This document shows positions 51,045 through 62,555 of a stretch of DNA of 64,000 bases, piece after piece. The stretch lies in contig CM048560.1 of NCBI GenBank assembly GCA_026413225.1, positions 10,868,001-10,932,000 on the forward strand, given 5' to 3'. Position 1 is the stretch's first letter, and every line of letters begins with the position of its first letter. The notes beneath the pieces are model-generated. The model had not been told where the DNA came from. It was given only the letters and a program-made list of their open reading frames with translations, and searched no databases. The translations under genes were made by a program, and so were the position numbers. The DNA is from Otis tarda (lineage: Eukaryota > Chordata > Aves > Otidiformes > Otididae).

Positions 51045-54023
51045 GTATACTATAAAAATTCAATCTTTTTGCAGACATGTCAACTTTCAGACTTCAAGAT
51101 GCCTTTTTTGTTGTCTTTTCTGTGTTTGCAATAATGTCATCACCTCTTGCATTGTCATTGTTTGTTTATAGTTCTGAAACTCCTGGAGACTTTCTAAGAC
51201 GTTGTATATTTCATAGGTTCTTTGAAACAGCTGAGGTTAAGCATGTATAGACAGTTCTGCTGGAGAAAAAATTGACATCTTGTTTATTGCCTATTTAAAA
51301 TATTATTTTCATTATGCCCTTCACCAACAATAGCTATCCAAACTGCACATTGCAAATTTTTAGAGTGTGATGAAGATAGTTCTTACAGCTATTTTTGGTT
51401 AGAGTTGTTTTTTGTTTGGGTTTTTGGTTTTTTTTTGTTGTTGTTGTTTTCTTAGGAGAATGCTCCTTCTCTAATTATCTTCTTGGGGAGTATGACCGTT
51501 TCCTAACAGAGATGATTAAGTGAATGCAGGTCTTCGTCATCTTAACACAACTTATAGTCTACGCAATGGTATATTCAATTTGTATTTTCCTTCCTAAGCA
51601 AACAGTGTGGAATAAAAGAGGGTGTCAGGTATGAATCAGAATAATGCTTGATTGCAGGAGTCCAGACAAGGGAGAACTGGAATTCTTTCAAGATGATGTT
51701 ATTTTATACAGAGGAGAAATTACATATTTTAAAATGTCATAGCAAGAAAAGACAAGGTTTGCTGTTATTTTTGGATTGGAAGAGATACAGAGAAAAGTAG
51801 AAAAGCCATTAAAAATATTTTTTATTTATTAGTATGTCATTTTGTGATAGCAAAATAGTATAAATGCAAGATTTTTAATCTGGCATTTACTGAAGACCTC
51901 ATCCACCATACAGAAGCAAGGAAAATTCCTCCTTCTCCCAGGTGCTGATACTCTTGAGCTATACCCTCGTTGCCCAATTTTTGTGCTCATTGCTCACAGC
52001 AATGATGACAGAGTCTCTGGTTGACTGAGCCTTTGTGGCTGCTTTGGCGGAAATTAATCTGGCAGCCAGAAGCATCACAGATGTTGTCTCCTGACTTCAG
52101 CACTCCACTTCCCTCCGGTGCCTCTCGCACTGCACAGTGGCAGTCCTGCTTTGTTCGTAGGTCTTGTTGTGGCAGTGCACGATCTGTCCCTGAGCAGAAG
52201 CTTCTAGCTGTCACCTCGAATGTAGAGAAACTAATACCACATGACTGAAAACTTGCTTCAAGTTTATACTTGCAGAGTGTTTCACTGGCCTGTTTCTTAG
52301 GTGTGCATTCTGTTCTACCTGACTGCAAAACATAGCTTTGGATAATCTGTTACTGGACGTAAGCATTGTTTGCTCTGGGCATGCAGGAGAACTGCCTTTG
52401 GTGACAAGTGTTTGACCTCTCTAAGACTTTGGTTTATGGGTATTATCCTGTTGCTTTAATTCAGCAAGGACACAAAGGTGAGCATATATAGAATAGGCAA
52501 AAGTGACCTGTCAATAAATTGATCAAGTTCTGCCATCACGCGAAAGGGTAGTGATGACCCTTGACTAGACATGGTTATTTCTGTTTGAGGGTGTCTGTTC
52601 CCTTCCAGAGGTGCTACTCTAAGCATCCCTAGACTGTGGTACCTCCTGCTGACATCTGTCCGAGTTTGTGTGCCATGATATTTAAAGGGAGCATGTGACC
52701 AAGGCAGTAGAATTTGTCCCTCCATCTCAGTCATGCATTGTTAAGGTATGCTGTGAGCTTTACATACTTTTCCCTTAGGAATGATACTGGAGTAGGACCT
52801 CTGTTTTCTGTATACTGCTGCACAATCGGAACAACTAGCAATGTGTCAAGTGTCCTTCATGGTACATGCATTCGCATGTGAAAAATGAACATATTGTTAT
52901 TAGGAAAGAGCTGCTTCTAGGTGAGCAACACTTGGATGTTTGTATTTAATATGCAGCATCTGCAGATTGAAAACCACCATGTTTGCCAACTCTCCTACAT
53001 GCACACTTCCCTCTGCACATACATCGTCATGGTAGGAGTCAGTAGTAAACTAAGATTATGCCTAGCACCTTGCAGTCACTTTTTTAATAACAGGAGCCTT
53101 AAAGAATGCTTTGATGTTGTATCTTTTGCTACTGTCCTCGAGCTCTTGATTGTTTCTAAGGTGTAATAGTGTCAGGATGTCTTGGGTGTTCTATAACCTT
53201 TTTCGCCATGTTCCTATGCCTGTTCTTGTCAGGTTCATTTTTCTGAGTTCAGTTAAGAAAGTCTGCAGTCCTCACTCAGATTTAAGTACCTGCTGGGGCA
53301 GATGATGTACATTGAGAAGCGACTTCTATATTTAGAGGGTTGCAATCCAGGACAACGTAAGGTTAGTTTGAGGAACAGCTTTGACTATGAGCTTCAGGAG
53401 TATTTCAGTCTGGAACAGTTTCATGGAAACAGTCTTCCTGATTAATGGTTCTAAGCCGGCTTGAATCTAATAGCTGTTAATTTCCAAGGACAGGAGATTA
53501 CAGATTTTCCTGTACATCACTATAATTATCTTAGGATATCTTTTGCCAAAGTCTCAGATATGTTTCAAAACCCACTCCCTTGAAGATTTGATGGCATATG
53601 TCACTTAGCATTTGAAGGTAATGTTCTTGATATAAAGTAGAAATACCTCTTGATGATTATGATTTATTCAATTTTCTTTGTTTATTTAAGATAGGAACAT
53701 CCTCAGGGCTACTTATTTTACAAAAAAGAAAAAAACCCAGAAATGTTGTTATGATAGAGTATGCAGGTGGTTTTCTCACTCTTTTATTACAATTTAACAG
53801 TTTTTCTTTTATGAAATTAAGAAGCCAGAGTATATTTATACATATTACGTAGAGGAAGGAAGCAGATACCTTCAGACAGTTGTCTCAGAAGTTAATGTTT
53901 TCCATGACCCAAATATTCTGGCTTGCTTAAAAAAAAACTTAAAGAAAAAAAAAAAAAACCTCTAAAATGTGCCTTTCAAAAAAAAAAAAAAAGGAGGAGT
54001 GTTAGGGGAGACGACTTGACACC

Positions 54024-54049
54024 AGAAGCTCTGTCATAGCAGAGCTTCT
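54024..54049. repeat. Hairpin, 10-bp arms, 6-nt loop
   Basis: AGAAGCTCTG, TCATAG, CAGAGCTTCT: perfect complementary arms seen directly. Confidence 0.88.
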
Positions 54050-54260
54050 CTCGGATGTCTGGAAAAAGTCTTATACTTCTGGGATGCTTTCCAAAATATT
54101 TTCAGTGACCACTGCCACAGGCGTGAACTTCTTAATGCATTTTGCAGTAATCTCCACTGCAGTGAAATTGATTACTGTCTGAAAGCTTTTAATGATAACA
54201 AGCAAGTAGGGCAGCATAAATGCCATGAACTAATTTGTGTGTGTGTATTTTGTTGCATCT

Positions 54261-54293
54261 TCAGGAGTCTTGCAGAGACTGCAAGACTCCTGA
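54261..54293. repeat. Hairpin, 15-bp arms, 3-nt loop
   Basis: TCAGGAGTCTTGCAG, AGA, CTGCAAGACTCCTGA: a perfect foldback with a mixed-base stem, so it is not simple AT-rich palindromy. Too short to be a standard pre-microRNA. Confidence 0.93.
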
Positions 54294-54388
54294 TGTGTTG
54301 CCTCAGGAAAATCCTGCTTAATATTTTACATAATTATGTAATTGCATATTTATCATTTTGATTTTAGTAAGAAGGATTTTTTTTTTTC

Positions 54389-54418
54389 CACACACATGCA
54401 TGCACGTGCGTGCACACA
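54389..54418. repeat. 30-bp alternating pyrimidine-purine tract
   Basis: Perfect Y-R alternation built of CA, TG and CG steps (…CACATGCATGCACGTGCGTGC…, given in part). Such DNA is prone to adopt the Z form. Confidence 0.9.
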
Positions 54419-54884
54419 AAGTGTCTAGAAACAGAGTCTCTCTCCGGATACTTCAGTTGGTACCCAAAGAAATATATCTGGTGAGTTCCTAAGCTTGAGC
54501 TTTTTGAGGATTCATTTTATAGGAAATGAAATGCCTTCAAAAGCTGGAAGTGTTTTAAGAAATAGCTTTCCAGGAGAAAAAAGGGTGCCATAGCAAAGGT
54601 GTATCATCTTCATGTACCCAGCAGGGAATTTTGGGAGGCTTATAAATGAGAGGCTCTCTTTTTAATGTGCAAGTTAAAGGAGTCTAGGAAGCTGAAATTA
54701 CAGTTAAACTTATGGGTTTTTTTCAGTCTTAATTGGGTATTCCTAATGTAAGAGGTCATTAGAACTGAAGAGGTTTGTCCCCCCAGACCATCAGCTCCTC
54801 AGGACTGAAATCTGAGCTGCACAATAGGTTTCAGGAATTATATTTCTTCTTTAAAGAAAAAAAAACACACCACCAGAACATATG

Positions 54885-54910
54885 TGGGGGTGTGTGTGTA
54901 CATATATATG
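54885..54910. repeat. GT/AT microsatellite
   Basis: A run of G, then (TG)n, then ACATATATATG. Short dinucleotide repeat. Confidence 0.85.
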
Positions 54911-57900
54911 AAAATATTTTTCTATGTAAAAAGCAAAATAGTAAACTTTATGAATGAAAAGCTGTACCCAGCTGGAAAGCCAGATCTCCCAGGAACTGGT
55001 ATGTCATTGTCATTGTGCCCTCTGCCAGCACAAATGCTGCACCAAAGCCCTTCATCCTGCACTGTAGCTCCCACAAACCAATGTGTTTGTTGGATGACCT
55101 GCAGAGTGAAAAAATAAAAACTTGAGCACCAGTAGAGAAAAACAAGCTGTCATAAGCAGGCTTCATTACAAGGGATAAAAAGGTCAAAGGATTTTTTTTT
55201 TCCCCTCTCCTCTACCTTCAGAGCAGCCACTAGATGCATCCAGCAGAATTTTTCCAGACTGTCAACTGGCTCATCAGTCGGGACTTTCTCTCAATTTTAA
55301 ATGCCAGCACCACTTCAGTTCAGAGGAATTGCTGGCTTCTTTCCCAGAAAAGATTTCCCAAATTCAAAATGACCTTTCAAGATCCTAACTAATAGGAGCT
55401 AAACAGAGATTTCCTCTTCATCAGGCCCTTTCTCAGGTTTATCCTTTTACTGACAGCACATCCTGACAGCACAGACCAGTGAAAGACCAGCCCTTCACCT
55501 GTGATAATAAACACCTCTTTTGGAGAGGGGCAATCTTAAATCATGTTGAATTTGTTCTATATTTTAGAAACTATTACCCTTCTGTTTGATGGACTGATTA
55601 CGTAAAGGCACAGGGAGTACCGGTGAAATAACTAGATTTTTAAAAATTTTTTTTTTTTTAAATCCAGCCATTCAGAGTCTGCACTAATACAATGGGATGC
55701 CTGCTCAGCCACCCCTCTTTACTGAGGGAAACGAGAGATGGACAATGGGGAAGCTGTTTATCTGGGTACCATAACATGAGGACTGCTGTGCAGGCAGCAT
55801 CCACGTGGAGTTAGCTTGCTGCAGCAGGTTTGTTAGCTTCTGCTTAAGGACCAGCTTGGTTGCTCAGCACAGCACTGCCCAAGGATTCTGGTTGTTTGTT
55901 GTGGTGTGCTGTGCCCATCCTCTCCCCCAGGCAAGGAGAAGGAATGATTCAGGGCTGCCCAAATCTAAGCAGGTGGGCTGTGAGGTTCTGCTCTGCTGCG
56001 TGCTGCATCACTGCAAGCTGCAGCTTCAGGTTTGGCATTTTGAGCTTTGAATTGTATGAGGAACTCAGTATCTCTGCCATGGCAGAGGGTAAAAATCTTG
56101 TAACAATGAGAGGATATAAGATTTGGTATTTCTGCTCTGTACTCTGTGCTCCTTTCTTCTAATAATCTGACTTACCACCGTAAGCTGTTCTATTTTCGTA
56201 TTGAGATTTTCAGTTTGGAGCTCACTTTTTTTTTTCTGTAGCATTGTCCTAGAATTGTTTCTCTTATATGTTGCATAATGGTTTTTCCTTGTTATTGTTG
56301 ATATTTAATTATGCCTATATGTGACAGTTCCCTAATATGTTATTCTGGATTATTCTTGTCAGTATAGATACATGTAATAAAACTGCTCTCTGGGTAATGT
56401 ACATCCATTGTGCTGTAGCACAGCTACAGAGTTCTTCTGGCACGTGGTGACAGCTGAGCAGGAAGGTGAATGGTAGTACATCATGGCAGTGTAATCCACC
56501 TCTCTGTGGAGGGATCTCAGGGAGTGAGATGATAATTTTTCATTTTTTGCCTAAAGTTTTTACCTGAAAACTTTCCCTTGAGCACTTAGGGAATCATTTG
56601 TACATACGAGAGTGCTTCTTTTGATGCCTGTGTGCCTGACTTTATTGAAGAATCAGAATCTATGGTGGTTTGAATCTGGTTTCAGTAGTCGAAGAGAAAT
56701 AACTCTTGGAAAAGTGCTTGGCTTCACTGCTATATTATCAACAGTTTAAACCACGTAGGAGCTGATGGTAGAAGACTGGAGGGAGAGGTGCCTAGGTGGA
56801 AAAAACATGGTCTTGTCATCTTCAGTGTATTAAGTATTCTTTTCATAAAAATGTTAGAATATTATGTATGCATTGTTTTTCTGTAAAAGCAGCTCCTTCT
56901 TCATTTTATAGACAGTTTAGAATTGTTTTCTATCGTTGTACCCAGGAGCATGTTCAGGCCTGACTCCACATTGCTAAGTTGTCTGTAATAAAATAACTTG
57001 CCTTGTTTTTCTTAGAAAGTTTGCAGTAATATGAAGGTATCTCATGCTTCATTTTTCAGAATATGCATTAAAGCCAAGTGTGGTAAAGCAGAGACCATGG
57101 TTAAGATGCTATGTGGCTTTCTAAACTGAGAGAGAAAAATAAACTGAAGTAGAAACACAGTAAAATTCTCTTGGGTATATTTAAAGTTAGAATATGGTTA
57201 ACTCATGGATATTGATTTAAATACTATAAAAGTTGCTATGAGGCATCTTAATACTTTGCATTTTGAACAAATGCCACTGAGTAGGCTATTTTGCACTGGC
57301 AGTGACAGCAGCTCCTAGGTGTAAACAAGTCTGAGCCTTTCCTTTTCAGGAGTAAACAGTCATAGCTTCAGCCCAGCACCAGCATTTCCTTACACTGTTT
57401 TTTTCTTCTTCTTTCTTTAACATAGACCACTCTGGCTCAGCAGGTTCACGAGCCACTGCTGCTTGTGTCTGCTTCTGTCTGTAAAATGGGGGTAGTGATC
57501 CAGCCATCTGAAAATGTATAGTACTGTAGAACATCTTCATTTTGGTATTATTTTCTGCCGTTGCTACTTAACTGCTTTGCCAAGTAGTTGTTGGCTTTGG
57601 TGTTCCACCTATGCATTTTAGCACCCTGATTGCAGGATACCTTCATGTGCCCTGCCATCACAAACCCTGCAGCTCACAAAAACAAGGTCTAGCATGATGC
57701 CTGTGAGTCAGATAAGTATTAGGCCTGAGTTACTAATGCAGAAACAAATACAAAGAGTAGTACAGTGCCAGTCTGGAAATCTAGCTCAGAGGCAGAAATG
57801 CCAACCTTTCTATCTGCTGTTCCCAAGCTTTAATTCAAAGCTGTGCTTCCTCAGTTTATGATTTTAAAATAGTTCACTGTTTTGCCTCATTAATGCCATA

Positions 57901-60516
57901 TACTAATGGTAGGGGTGTTTCATGGATACCTGTATTTGCTATCAGTGTGCGGTAACTACTCTTGAGAATTGTACTTTCAATACAAATGATGAACAGAATG
58001 AATACTACTGTAAACCAGCCTTTGTTCCAACTTTTCTAGTGTGGCCTGCACTTCCAGTTGGGAGCTTGACTTCTTTGAACTTGTGGTCCCCACAATTACC
58101 ATAGACAATTGGAAGTTGGTGTTCTAAAAAGCATTACAAAGTGGTGAGCAAACCATCTCAATTCCCTGTGAGGTAGCTGAAAGTGCGATTAGGCCAACGC
58201 TCAAGCTCAGACCTGTCTTTCAGAATCTGAGCATCATATATTTGAATTGTCCTGCATGAATTTTGCTTCTGTTCCTCAGGATATGAAATGGGGAGTACAG
58301 CTTGTCCTGCATGCTGTTGTGCAGTAGTCATCTTGAAGTAACAAATAAAAACAAGAATCACCTTTGATAACTGGAAGAAGCTGAATTAATTCAATAATAT
58401 ATTTTCTTTGAAGTGAAGGAGTTCTGTTCCCCTTATAATCCACTTAGCTGACATTGTGTCCAAGGTTTCTTCTTTTGCTGTTCTGATGGAGCCTACAAAG
58501 TTCCAACAGCAGAGAATGATTTCTGCCTCCGGCTGAAAATGAAGTTCATTAGCTTGGAAGTGCTGGCTGAGACCTTGCTGTGGGGAGGGGAGCTGCTGTT
58601 GTATTTTTTTGCATCCCTTGTGCCATTTTGGACTTTGGCAGTATTTATTTTTAGTACATTTAAAGACTGCAGAAGGAAGGGGCAGTTGTAATATGGCATA
58701 TTTACATCGTGCTGTCAGTTCCTGGCAGCTCACTTCCCTGTCAGAGAACAGAACTAGTCCATTAAGGATGTGAGTGCTACTTATGCCCACGAGTAGTGAA
58801 ACATCGTCTCAAGGGTGGGAATGCCTCCGCAGGCTAGCAGGTTGGTTTGTTTTTCTAAGGTGCATTATGGGGATTTTTTTTTTTTTTTCATGTCACAGAG
58901 ACAGGAATGGGCCACACTGCCTGCCACTTTTTCCTTCTGCTCCTCTACACTGCATAGGAAAAAGAGAGGCAAAGTCTTTACGTGAGATCAGCATGTGCTG
59001 GTTTTTCCCCCTCATGTCATGCTTAAGTTCTTTGCTTAAAAATAAAAATCTATAAATAAAAAAGAACAAATGCTGAGGGAGACAAACTGGACCCACAGTT
59101 ATGTGCATGTCGTCACTCATAGAAGTGTGCCTAGCCCCATTCCTCCCAGGGTTCGTACATTCCCTGTTTCTTAGGCTGTCAGCCTCTCAGGATGGGAAAC
59201 ATGCACAGATAGTCCTGGCTGGAGCTTTTTACCCTGCCATATGTCAATATATCTCTCAAATTTACAGGACAATGTACTCTGTGATTTAAACTTTATTTTA
59301 CAAGCTCATTAAGAAATACAACAAACGAACACAACAAACAGGGGCTCAATCTCCTTTTGCGCAGACTAGTCTGTCATGTTAATTCACTTATTCACCATTC
59401 AAGTAATAAGATTTCATAACTTATAACCCATAATTCAATATTGTCCACCTATGAGCAAAAGAAAAGAATGAGGTAGGTAGCTGAGGGTGAGAGTGCCCAT
59501 CCTCTTTGTTTGGGGGGTGAGGAAGTTACTACGAGTTTTGCTGCATTTCTCCTGGAATTAAGCAGTATTGAGGCCCAGTCTCCCATATGTGACACGCTGT
59601 CTGTGTTCACTTCAAGCGTTGGCACCCTATGGTTTCCCTTTCTTGGAAACTGCTCTGTCTCAGTGTGTGGGTAGGAGGCCATGTAAATAAATACCAACCA
59701 CTTCTTAGCCTTCAGTAGGCATTTCCTTTTTCCTGGTGGCTACAGAAGAAATGCTTTCTCACAGTTGGGCATCAAACATTTATAAAACTTTTCTGCTTGT
59801 GGAATTTTTGTTCAGACAATCGGATTCTTGGTATAGTTTTTTCATTGGTTTCTATTTTTACTCATCTGTGGTTGCTTGGTTTATTAGTAAATAGTGTCTG
59901 TCAGAACAAACACTTCATCAGAAACTTCTTAAATTTCTGGTAATTTAATAGTAAATCAGTATAAATATATTCTGTAATAGTGAAAGATAAGTTTTAAGTA
60001 ATAAAAATTGAGCTTATCTAGTTTTTTTTTTCTAGTTATAGTAGAATAAATATCATTGATATTTCTGCCCAAATGTTGGGTTTTTTTTTAAACGTAACTT
60101 GTCTTAAATGTTTGAAGTAGAACACAAAGTATCTTGCATTACTATGCAGTCCAGCTTTCAACTGAAAAAAGTCTTTGTTTTTAATACAAAGTTTAACGTG
60201 TGTTCTCCTGAATTTGTACGCTAGGGTATATTTCAAGTGTGTGTCATTTTGTCAGGGCAGCAAAGCTAACACATTGTTGCCTTTTAAATGCTACCAGAAC
60301 TATTTAGGACATACGTTTCTAATATCAAAACACATCAAACCAATAAAAATCCATATGAGAGGACAGTGTACTTCTAATTTTTATATATAAATATCTGATC
60401 AGTAAGTTCTTTAGTTTCACTTATTATTATTTATTTTTTATTGGTAAATTATTAATTTACTTTGCTTAGTTTTATTTATCTCAGTGGTAATACTTACAGA
60501 ATGGATGACAGTATAC

Positions 60517-60532
60517 TCTCCCTTAAGGGAGA
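60517..60532. repeat. 16-bp perfect palindrome
   Basis: TCTCCCTTAAGGGAGA. Further out, TATACTCTC (60512-60520) also has its exact complement at 60547-60555, giving two competing foldbacks. Confidence 0.9.
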
Positions 60533-62445
60533 ACTCCAAAGGTTCAGAGAGTATATATTCCCTGGAAGCAGAATATAAATATGAACTGTGATAAATAGCT
60601 ATAGACTAGCACAGAACTAGACTCCTTCATCAGAATTGGTGTTAGATGAGAGTGTGAAAAAAATGTACATATAGTTGATCTGTTGTGGGTAATATAATTT
60701 CCAGGATGGCCAAGCTAGAGGCAGTTTGAAAATCCATCAGGTACTTTTTATGTAATGCTCTAACACTGATTTTGATAACTTTCGTATTCAACAAAACAAG
60801 GCAGTAGAAACCATGCTTTTCCAGAAGGGCCTTTGAAATATGCTTTTTCCTTTACTGAAGTCTGTTATGAAGCTGTCTAGGAAAGTGAGCCGTTGTTGGA
60901 CACATCACTGTGTTTTTATAGTTTCACTCTTAGGTATGTTCTCTTCCAGTTTGGTTTTGCAATCTGCTGAAGCTTAGCCAAGTTGAATTGCATCTGCCCT
61001 TACAGTACACAGTCCAGCACTTCTTCCAGTTCTGCACGATGGAAGTTACTTTTGTGTATTTCTTCTGGGAAATATGTATTTTAAAAATGGATCCTAGTTT
61101 AGTTTGTCTTTTTGCCCTGTTTTATTATCACATGCATATTTCTCACTTGAGCCAATCGCTGTAAGTGATGTCCCAGTTCACAGTTCTCCGGTAAGTGCAA
61201 TGGCTTTACAACTGGTTCTCATGATGGCTAGGCAGAGACTAGCCAGTCTTGGTTCATGTTGGCAGATAAGGGACTGTGAAGAAGTCCTAAGCTTTCTGAC
61301 GTTGGTGATTTATTGAACTTCCGTTGGAGCACTGGATAGTTGAAGTTCAAATTCATGAGAACTTCATTTGGTATCAGCTGCCCAAATTCCAGGACATAAA
61401 TCCTTTCCCCACTCCATTGGTGCCAAGGGAATGGCACCAGCCTTAACAGTACCTTAGTGGCCTTTGATGGCTGTTAAACTCTGTACTGCGTTAGCGCCCT
61501 TGTCAGCAATTTTATCGTGATCTGCAAAACCAGAATGGGGAGGTATGAGGATGTAAGTGTTGCCCCTATATCTTTGGATCTCTTCTACTTAGCATCAAGT
61601 GTATTTGCAAAGCAAAATGGAGAAGTTTGCCCTGGTTTATCCATCAGTACGAAGGACTTTAGTGGGAACAGCTAATAATCTTAGGGCTTTTTTGTTCTGA
61701 CATCATAAAGTAACTTGAGAGCATTACTAGTCCTTAATTTGGAGTGACAGGAAGCAAGAAACCTGGAACAGGTGAAATTCTAGTGATCATGCTGTAAATG
61801 ATAATGTGCTGTAAATGAGAGATGTGATCAAAATGCAAAAGGGGTTGCAAATTAGTTCTCTTGTTAGAGAAATGGTTAGATGAAACTCTAGTTTTGTTTG
61901 CATATGGTGTATATATATATAGCCTTGATGGATGGTAATATTTTGATTGATTTGTGTGATTTTTGTATTTTCCACTGGCGGAATGAAAATTTATCCCTGG
62001 GATCATCAAATGCCATCCCTGAATACTGAATAGTAGTAATTCTAGACAGAGATGAATTTTATGTCATGGGTTACTCCATTTGCTGTACAGACAAGGTAGA
62101 GGAGTTCTGCATTGATTAGATAATTTCATTTTAGCTAAGTCTGACCCTTTTCTTTTTAAAATTCAGAGGAATTAAGAATAATAGATGTAGATGCTTATGT
62201 GTTTGAGGTGGATTTTTTTTTTTTTAATTAGGAAATATTTTAAAAGGGTATGTGAAAAACAGAACTGGAATTGAGTTTTCATTTCTGTTGCAGGTATGTC
62301 TTATGAAAGATAAGCAGACATTTCACTTCTGGATATTCCCTTACAATAATAAATGTACTGAAGGCATTACCAACTAAACAGCTTCCTGAGATCAGGCTTC
62401 TTTGAGACTTGTCACTTAGTGTTGTTTTAATCTGCTTTTTTCTAG

Positions 62446-62555
62446 GAAAAAGAGAAGAAGTATATGCTTCCTTTGGACAACTTGAAAGTGAGAGATGTTG
62501 AAAAGAGCTTCATGTCCAGCAAACATATCTTTGCATTGTTTAACACAGAGCAGAG
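62446..62555 (+). CDS. DNM3: DNM3 exon, middle part of PH domain
   Basis: A 110-nt exon between acceptor TTTTCTAG and donor GTAAGA. It starts in phase 0 as [20 protein letters not shown] and continues [16 protein letters not shown] plus two bases (AG) of a split Arg codon completed by the next exon. It joins directly to the first PH exon (…WYKDDE|EKEKKYM…), rebuilding the dynamin PH core. [15 protein letters not shown] is the dynamin-3 version. The exon opens with a purine-rich AAAAAGAGAAGAAG stretch, typical of splicing-enhancer sequence, which may help define it after so large an intron. The next PH exon (NVYKDYR…) is not in the window. Confidence 0.97.

Larger units (their letters stand above)
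47001..62445 (+). other. DNM3: Large DNM3 intron, last segment
   Basis: Intron ending in the acceptor TTTTTTCTAG at 62436-62445 ahead of the second PH exon. It contains a 29-bp tandem duplication (50984-51044), a cluster of hairpins and alternating purine-pyrimidine DNA at 54.0-54.4 kb, a 16-bp palindrome at 60517-60532, and several poly(A)/poly(T) tracts. No gene is supported; open frames such as 58386-58790 (- strand) lack any recognisable motif. Confidence 0.65.

Noticed and set aside
58386-58790. 134-codon - strand open frame
   Set aside because: No domain or homology that I recognise; length is plausible by chance in 64 kb searched in six frames.
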